Source of the DNA: Candidatus Peribacteraceae bacterium | GTDB taxonomy: Bacteria > Patescibacteriota > Gracilibacteria > Peribacterales > Peribacteraceae | Length of the DNA: 26,545 bases | NCBI GenBank assembly: GCA_013140485.1 | Contig: JABFSS010000103.1 | Span: 1 to 26,545, forward strand | Direction of reading: 5' to 3' | Shown: piece by piece, positions 23,601-26,545 of the stretch | Layout of the letters: every line of letters begins with the position of its first letter | Position numbering within the stretch: position 1 is the stretch's first letter | Made by a program: the position numbers and the translations under genes | The notes under the pieces: generated by a model | What the model was told of the DNA's origin: nothing | Seen by the model: only the letters and a program-made list of their open reading frames with translations | Database searches by the model: none

Positions 23601-25103
23601 AGCGCGGTGTTCAACGAGAAGTTCGGGACGAACCTGGGGAGCACTCCGGATATCAACGAACGACTCGGTGCGCTGAACAAGGGTTTCGTCCGTATCCGTT
23701 ACACTCCCGAGAACGGAAATCTCGGCGTCGAGCTCGCGGCGTCGAACTGGAAGCCTTCCACCAAACGCGCCATCCTCAAACAGATGGAGCAAACCTCGGG
23801 TTCCATCGACCAGATGAGCGTCACGCTGCTGTCCCCCGAAGGCGGCGTGATTGACGCGGTGCATCAACGCTTTCACGAGCTTCCCGACTCCGAGAAGTTG
23901 CCAGCGGCGATTGACGCGCTCGACTCGCTACGCGCCCGCCGCCGAGCCTTTTTGCCCGGGGAGTCCGAGTTGCCGGGTTTCGAGACAAAGGGCGGCACTG
24001 GTGAGGAGCAACGCGTCGTCCGCAATCGCGTGGCGAGCAGTCGCGACTTCCCCGAGGCGCACCCACTGGAGTTCGTGAAGAACGAGGACGGAACGTTCCG
24101 GTTGACTAACGGAAAGCCTTCCCCCATCGTTCGGGAATATGACCTCATCAACACGCCGCTGTCGAAGGAATCTGCGAAGGGCCTGAAGGGTCCTGCGCGA
24201 GAGGAAGCCTATACAGACGCGCTCGCGGACGAGATGGTCAAGACCTACAAGCAGGTCGCAAAGAACCCGGAAATCAAGGCCGGCGAGAAGTGGTATTCGA
24301 CCTGTCGCACGCGCCTGAAGAAGCTGCTCGGAAACGACACCAAAATTTTTGCCGAGCTGTTGGGGGCCACCTCCGCGCGGACCGCCGTGGAGTTGAATTT
24401 CAACTTCGCCCTGGAGGCTTACAACCAATGGAAGAGCGGGGCCTATGACGCGCTGATTGAAAAATACCGAGAAGGTAAAGCCAACTTTGATTCCGGACGC
24501 GTAAACGAATACACCACTGAGACCGGCAAGGAGAGTCCCACGCGTGCCGCGTATCTCGACTGGTGGATTAACAAGCACGACTTGACCCCGCTTCAGAGCA
24601 ACGGCAAGAAGTTCGGGATGAACTCGCGCCAAGTTCTAAAGGTGCTGGACGGCTCGTGGGCGGCCGAAGTCGGAGGGCCTAAGACCCCGAACTTCACGGG
24701 CAATCTGACTGGCTCCACGTTCGAGGCGACCGTGGACATTTGGGCCGCGCGCCTGCTGCACCGGCTCAGCAATCAAGGGAACGACAAGAAATGGCGGATT
24801 CTCCCGGGCAACGAGACGGGGGTATCGGACGCAGACTTTTACGCGGGCCAGAAAGCCTATCGCAAGACCGCTGAGAAGCTGGACATGAAGCCCGACGCCC
24901 TTCAGGCTATCCTCTGGTTCGCCGAGAAGGACCATTGGGAAAAGGCCGGGTGGACCGACAAGAAGGGGGCCGAGAAGTCGGACTTTAACAGCCTGCTCTC
25001 AGACACGGAACGAACCGAAAGCGGGGGCCTCCGGGTCCGTAAGAAGTCGGAACCAGAGCTTGATTTTGGGCTCTCTGTGGAGGACGTTAAAGGGAAGAAA
25101 TGA
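17673..25103 (+). CDS. Giant modular internal/polyvalent virion protein, 2476 aa
   Basis: ATG 17673 follows the previous stop by 3 bases. Visible layout: FAGLEQV repeats (44-50, 59-65, variant 72-77); Ala/Gly-rich, possibly membrane-active part (about 288-500); helical part with HDAGH (614-618) and a later ELIAENF, like a degenerate zinc protease; three 14-residue Pro-rich repeats (759-800); unassigned domain (about 859-1035); a module with H1371-D-F-F-G-H1376, E1388 and H1395, probably a metal-binding enzyme domain; an IYEGSWHGEAY module (about 1625-1710); a GNAT-like module with ERGQGIGEALYRELF (G1803, G1805, G1807); a further module (about 1955-2090); and a C-terminal helical domain with W2207 and TVDIWAARLLHRL (D2355). 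Such multidomain phage proteins (polyvalent proteins) are thought to be injected with DNA to counter host defences. FLP motifs separate the modules. Domain functions are inferred from motifs only. Confidence 0.75.
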   Translation: MAEPLPGGVLLPGEQKFQVPELKPIDPQAPAKLKARLAAESDPFAGLEQVTAPTAPDEFAGLEQVQPGTDEFAALEPADDLDLKDRDTLFNDDAFRPADYLAQNPNVGGEKLTKLLEVYRARQKRGLEAGKVIKAAVTEAPGIVAKTAKGFRDLASRAIDLGIQPAANKLIGAVVGTTPEEQAAIDAEQGKTQLKAAAEITAGTESAIGGLANLATTGARKLFGKSAEDMTENELLDRLYVDAEFSKALKATSEGSGDASKAVGLDAETLAKNGVTLDKEAIEHLSLVDPVTLVATGGAFKIVGLGGRVLATAATRVGAETAMTGLKALAANTLKTAGKAIETGARVGGAVAEKVPAKSLGFAVGGVKTGTLTGASIGAAAGEAAKRIGVETAGALERRGAQLAEVGSQLNPSFVGPKSAGLERIANLAASPVGQVAGSAVKGAAQGAATAAPLALAADDSQTAGALLGGGVALGGIHGTVTGAKSAVAEVVAKRYLDPHQIRFESTNSAGYGTDAALDVAHEKAIAQLPESDQNMVNTFRESVRSQGGEIYAQEAPEYLNRIRESLQRENGGPLTAEQEAAANLYATTHAFFDSNVNGKRTVFLNSSAKGLPHDAGHLYQSLLDPTVQADLRKTALDSYSPDQLQAFKQAYAERIGEPDFFTKLGEEAGNAKAADELIAENFSQLFQNTQFKDLKAPPTFLQKLAQVALNSAETLGIDLKAGRTTPDLAASPSFRLQGILRNAAQEILTRKAPDVADVKPAAPVEPPKAAEVKPAAPVEPPKAAEVKPAAPVEPPKAAEVPGTDARNIRTTREQQNDFSSRRADETGIAEAQKATESSPETRAIVDQIAPHLEKGTAIEVEHRGIASERGPANPEGRTSRRSTQAQGYEELAQLQVENRKNAPADIVNEHQKTFVPVRFTSQGGKPTLIAMSLDKVIANVHRVVADAAANGVETLIPYPTEAGKLTEAGWRQAVTDIKAYAENQSNGYRGDGQKLVRPTEDIGVSLPAEDPNYTPKPLSESAMNFANLVQGLNPPETGRVQKGITPGNVKGQLLAEVNRKQPLRPSVIKPENVQKQGFKGFEPREVAETNPLRNELAARGVKVRELIEVTERMAVQDIASVKPRPDIGFKAPVTDTIRAGFLPDSKQVIDAEVTRRLEEKRKNGVAVTDAERKKTRQEVEFDQRNGRLGQERRGSLLFLPGIETDKATRAGFLQDQKPSEPTPSAPIRSLAEKYSKGAGIEYRPSRDYAPLNPELKKQLADFYESAKSAPEDPAVQASYQALARETLAQYKAMTDAGYTIEPFKGEGEPYKSSADAVADIRENKHLYFLKTEGAFGSGPDIGSNNPMLNDSGVVLGGDRLMVNDVFRAVHDFFGHGKEGYQFGPRGEFNAWRTHSEMFSPDAQGALAAETLAQNSWVNFGKHLRNADGSVPVKGEAGYIPPQNRPFASQKNIVVPKELIERARAAATNRSFLPEGQTVEEFGRKLLDSGPDDFKPAMDALGGLTNGAWDIGKTLKNASDVQVLRNLAAEASARGSAAMKAGDFTNAMPAVMKAQFFREAYEAATGTGSVKTSAEQGRLGEDYKPPFPEGEGVNLKVGGKGETERLFLPASEVPEGVDPIKRAAIRTEDGQIYEGSWHGEAYDNLAQAVREGTFKGKFPEGFKSLTDLLDSPADGPAASQNYIEDGFVTQSGKFLNRAEALDHAQRIKQLKPGAQESLGRSSRMEAGILESDEFKGTRAFLPQTESGKKLVDKGYDFRVAGGPRNRSVAVFKDGFAIGEILSVQRKAKQAEVAGVSLERAERGQGIGEALYRELFHQLKADGVELVRGTVVAQEPIAIRSKIFGIENTDVVGPKGKMTPAEALTEFDVRPKSEPTFFEVQNRIGKDQQFLPKKRVDEQGRPLTKDGLVDYEKLYKALTAERKAKDAEEAKNADVIAAKYAMPEGAVSPKAATGFILPNQDFVPLDTAYHEQFLAKNSAVFNEKFGTNLGSTPDINERLGALNKGFVRIRYTPENGNLGVELAASNWKPSTKRAILKQMEQTSGSIDQMSVTLLSPEGGVIDAVHQRFHELPDSEKLPAAIDALDSLRARRRAFLPGESELPGFETKGGTGEEQRVVRNRVASSRDFPEAHPLEFVKNEDGTFRLTNGKPSPIVREYDLINTPLSKESAKGLKGPAREEAYTDALADEMVKTYKQVAKNPEIKAGEKWYSTCRTRLKKLLGNDTKIFAELLGATSARTAVELNFNFALEAYNQWKSGAYDALIEKYREGKANFDSGRVNEYTTETGKESPTRAAYLDWWINKHDLTPLQSNGKKFGMNSRQVLKVLDGSWAAEVGGPKTPNFTGNLTGSTFEATVDIWAARLLHRLSNQGNDKKWRILPGNETGVSDADFYAGQKAYRKTAEKLDMKPDALQAILWFAEKDHWEKAGWTDKKGAEKSDFNSLLSDTERTESGGLRVRKKSEPELDFGLSVEDVKGKK
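19947..20072 (+). repeat. Three tandem 42-bp repeats in the giant gene
   Basis: Units 19947-19988, 19989-20030 and 20031-20072 encode VKPAAPVEPPKAAE three times (residues 759-800) with few silent differences. It looks like a Pro/Ala/Glu-rich flexible linker between the HDAGH region and the following domain, and it can change length by slippage. Confidence 0.92.
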
Positions 25104-25270
25104 GCAAAGAATTTAAACCACTGGCCTTGGAAGATTTCGGTCTGTCCGAGGATGACCTGAAAACAATCGTCGAGGGCTCGCAAAAGTTCCTCGCACCGAC
25201 CAGCGACGACGAGACGGTTGACACCGACTCTGAACCGCCAACTTCTTTAACGCATGCCAATCAATCCTGA
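25100..25270 (+). CDS. 56-aa protein with a DFGLS motif
   Basis: A short gene between the giant gene and the 186-aa gene. ATG 25100 overlaps the giant stop (ATGA), and its TGA (25268-25270) overlaps the next start (25254), giving a continuous coupled chain. The protein begins MSKEFKPLALEDFGLSEDDL and ends in an acidic, Thr/Asp-rich tail. Its DFGLSEDDLK is very similar to DFGLSVEDVK at the C terminus of the giant protein (residues about 2464-2473). This repeated motif and the two-sided overlap support a real gene. A role in packaging or docking the giant protein is possible but speculative. Confidence 0.65.
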   Translation: MSKEFKPLALEDFGLSEDDLKTIVEGSQKFLAPTSDDETVDTDSEPPTSLTHANQS

Positions 25271-25814
25271 AGACGTCCAGCCGGCTGTCGCTCCGGCACC
25301 TGCACCCAGCGGAGCACCTGAACCCGAGATTCCGGAGGAGGTTCTGCGCATTCCGGCCATTAACGGACTCCTCCAAGGGAAGCCGGCGGCGGTCTACGCC
25401 CCCACCAACAAGAAGGGCGACCCCGACATTGAGACCGTGCTGAAAAACGGTCAGGCCCTCATCGACTCTGGATTCGCTTTTTACGCGGCGAAATCTCAAC
25501 CGGTGAACGTGCTGTATAACCGGCTTTTTCTGGACGATGCCGCCTTGGAGAAGGCCGACGCAGAGGGCAACCTGGACAGTGTCGCGGAACCCTTTGACGA
25601 CGTCCGAGCGAGTTTCGATTCCCTCCGCAAGAAAGCGCCCACGGAAGGCGCTCCGGCACCGGCCCCCGTTTCGGCCAGCCCGGGTCCCGGCGGCCCTCCC
25701 GCGCCGGCCAGCGTGCAGAATAAGCTCGCAACCGCACGTTTAAACGCACTTGAACCCGGTGCGGCGAATGGCGCGGGGCGAATCCTCTCGGCCATCCAGA
25801 AACCCGTCGTCTAG
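25254..25814 (+). CDS. Pro/Ala-rich structural protein, 186 aa
   Basis: Starts at ATG 25254 within the 56-aa gene, and its TAG overlaps the next GTG. Low-complexity Pro/Ala ends (PAVAPAPAPSGAPEPEIPEE and APAPAPVSASPGPGG) flank a folded core: IPAINGLLQGKPAAVYAPTN, then DIETVLKNGQALIDSGFAFYAA and VLYNRLFLDDAALEKADAEG. The core fits small phage virion proteins found near internal-virion genes, but I recognise no family name. No membrane segment or enzyme motif. Confidence 0.68.
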   Translation: MPINPEDVQPAVAPAPAPSGAPEPEIPEEVLRIPAINGLLQGKPAAVYAPTNKKGDPDIETVLKNGQALIDSGFAFYAAKSQPVNVLYNRLFLDDAALEKADAEGNLDSVAEPFDDVRASFDSLRKKAPTEGAPAPAPVSASPGPGGPPAPASVQNKLATARLNALEPGAANGAGRILSAIQKPVV

Positions 25815-26545
25815 TGGCCTTCTCAGTCGAGAACACGTCCCCGGCCCCCCTTACCATTGGAAAGGGGACGAAAGAGTTTGCCCTGGCGACAGCGGTCAAG
25901 GGGCTTACCTTCGCTATAGGCACCCGTGTCCGGATGGTGGCTCAGACGAATTCCATGGCGTGGATGGAGGGCTCGGTTGCGTCCTTCTCCAATCTCGTGC
26001 TGAAGGTGACGGTGGACTCGACGAGCGGGAACGGCCTCTATCGTGGGTGGAATGTCGAGCTGGTCAATTTTTCGTCTGGCGGAAGCAGCACCGCAGGTCC
26101 CGCCGGCCCGACGGGTCCCACTGGCCCAACAGGTCCCACCGGTGCCTCTGGGTCCGGTTCGAGCGGAAGCGGAGCCACCGGCCCAACTGGTCCAACTGGA
26201 GCAGTCGGGGTCACGGGTCCCACTGGCCCCACTGGACCAACTGGTCCTGCCGGAGCGGCAAGCACTACGGGCCCAACCGGGCCAACTGGACCAACAGGTC
26301 CCACCGGAGCCGCTGGAGCAGCCGGTGTCACGGGTCCAACTGGACCTACTGGCCCAACAGGTGCGAATGGAACCGCCGGGGTCACGGGTCCAACTGGGCC
26401 AACAGGAGCCGCAGGCGCAGCCGGGGTCACGGGTCCAACCGGTCCCACTGGGCCGACCGGAGCCGCTGGAGCTGCCGGGGTCACGGGTCCAACTGGGCCG
26501 ACCGGAGCCGCTGGAGCTGCCGGGGTCACGGGTCCAACCGGTCCC
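25814..26545 (+). CDS. Collagen-like tail fibre 4 (3' end outside window)
   Basis: GTG 25814 overlaps the previous stop, and the frame stays open to the last base (244 codons). Residues 1-90 form a common phage-fibre head domain: SPAPLTIGKGTKEFALATAV, FAIGTRVRMVAQTN, MEGSVASFSNLVLKVTVDS and SGNGLYRGWNVEL, a repeating beta pattern frequently seen at the N terminus of phage fibres. Collagen repeats (GPT, GAA, GVT) run from about 96 to the window end, with short Ser/Gly interruptions. A C-terminal tip should follow outside the window. The collagen DNA contains a perfect 45-bp tandem repeat. It likely forms a fibre with the preceding structural genes. Confidence 0.82.
   Translation, partial: MAFSVENTSPAPLTIGKGTKEFALATAVKGLTFAIGTRVRMVAQTNSMAWMEGSVASFSNLVLKVTVDSTSGNGLYRGWNVELVNFSSGGSSTAGPAGPTGPTGPTGPTGASGSGSSGSGATGPTGPTGAVGVTGPTGPTGPTGPAGAASTTGPTGPTGPTGPTGAAGAAGVTGPTGPTGPTGANGTAGVTGPTGPTGAAGAAGVTGPTGPTGPTGAAGAAGVTGPTGPTGAAGAAGVTGPTGP
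26449..26538 (+). repeat. Perfect 45-bp tandem repeat at the window end
   Basis: Bases 26449-26493 and 26494-26538 are identical and adjacent. Each unit encodes 15 residues (five Gly-X-Y triplets: GPT, GAA, GAA, GVT, GPT). Similar but diverged units precede it. The window stops within this array, so the true copy number and the rest of the gene are not visible. Confidence 0.9.

Noticed and set aside
26038..26529. A - strand frame of Ala-Pro-Val/Gly-Pro-Val repeats, also seen opposite the other collagen regions
   Set aside because: These are the reverse complements of Gly-Pro-Thr codon repeats (GGT-CCN-ACN) and lack starts or context of their own.
26100..26545. Repeats at the window end as a CRISPR array
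   Set aside because: The repeats are in frame, encode Gly-X-Y triplets, and have no unique spacers of constant length.
1..26545. tRNA genes or an integrase/attachment site
   Set aside because: No cloverleaf-like sequence, CCA-ended tRNA or integrase motif was noticed; a systematic scan by tRNAscan-SE was not possible here.

Overview
The window is a segment of the structural (late) region of a tailed bacteriophage. It is most likely a short-tailed, podovirus-like phage that infects a GC-rich bacterium. Every supported gene lies on the + strand, genes abut or overlap, and no chromosomal housekeeping gene, tRNA or rRNA was seen. The head, tail and internal-virion genes occur in a podovirus-like order. 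The host cannot be named from the sequence. Many start codons lack a Shine-Dalgarno sequence and follow the previous stop codon within 0-5 bases, which points to coupled translation.

Layout. (1) 2-4743, head region: the 3' end of a coiled-coil, scaffold-like gene; a helix-turn-helix plus glycosyltransferase gene; a second glycosyltransferase-like gene; a free-standing endonuclease VII-type HNH gene; then the probable major capsid protein. The capsid gene has a promoter-like element and two hairpins upstream and a strong intrinsic terminator downstream. (2) 4753-9880, fibre and accessory region: a 53-aa protein made of two copies of a short motif that also heads the next fibre; three collagen-like fibre genes; three small unknown genes; a one-TM protein (holin candidate); and a small acidic protein. 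(3) 9880-14320, tail: a head-tail connector/gatekeeper-like gene, a tail-nozzle-like gene, a fibronectin-III-like protein and a collar-type fibre. (4) 14321-15386, a two-gene insert: a 2-oxoglutarate/Fe(II) oxygenase and a GNAT acetyltransferase behind their own promoter-like element. (5) 15391-25814, internal-virion region: an Ala-rich ejection-type protein, a 422-aa companion, a 2476-aa modular 'polyvalent' protein, a previously easy-to-miss 56-aa gene and a Pro/Ala-rich 186-aa protein. (6) 25814 to the window end: a fourth collagen-like fibre, cut by the edge.

How the parts may work together. The scaffold and capsid genes build the head. The connector and nozzle close the tail. Collagen-like and collar-type fibres would contact the host, and the large internal proteins would be ejected with the DNA. 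Two glycosyltransferase-like proteins and one 2OG-Fe(II) oxygenase occur with four collagen-like (Gly-Pro-Thr-rich) proteins. This raises the possibility, inferred and not shown, that the phage hydroxylates and/or glycosylates its own fibres or capsid. The giant protein is built from modules separated by a recurring Phe-Leu-Pro motif, and three intergenic gaps share a TTGAC(A/G)-N15-GC(A/T)TCTCT element. These three observations are the most unusual in the window.
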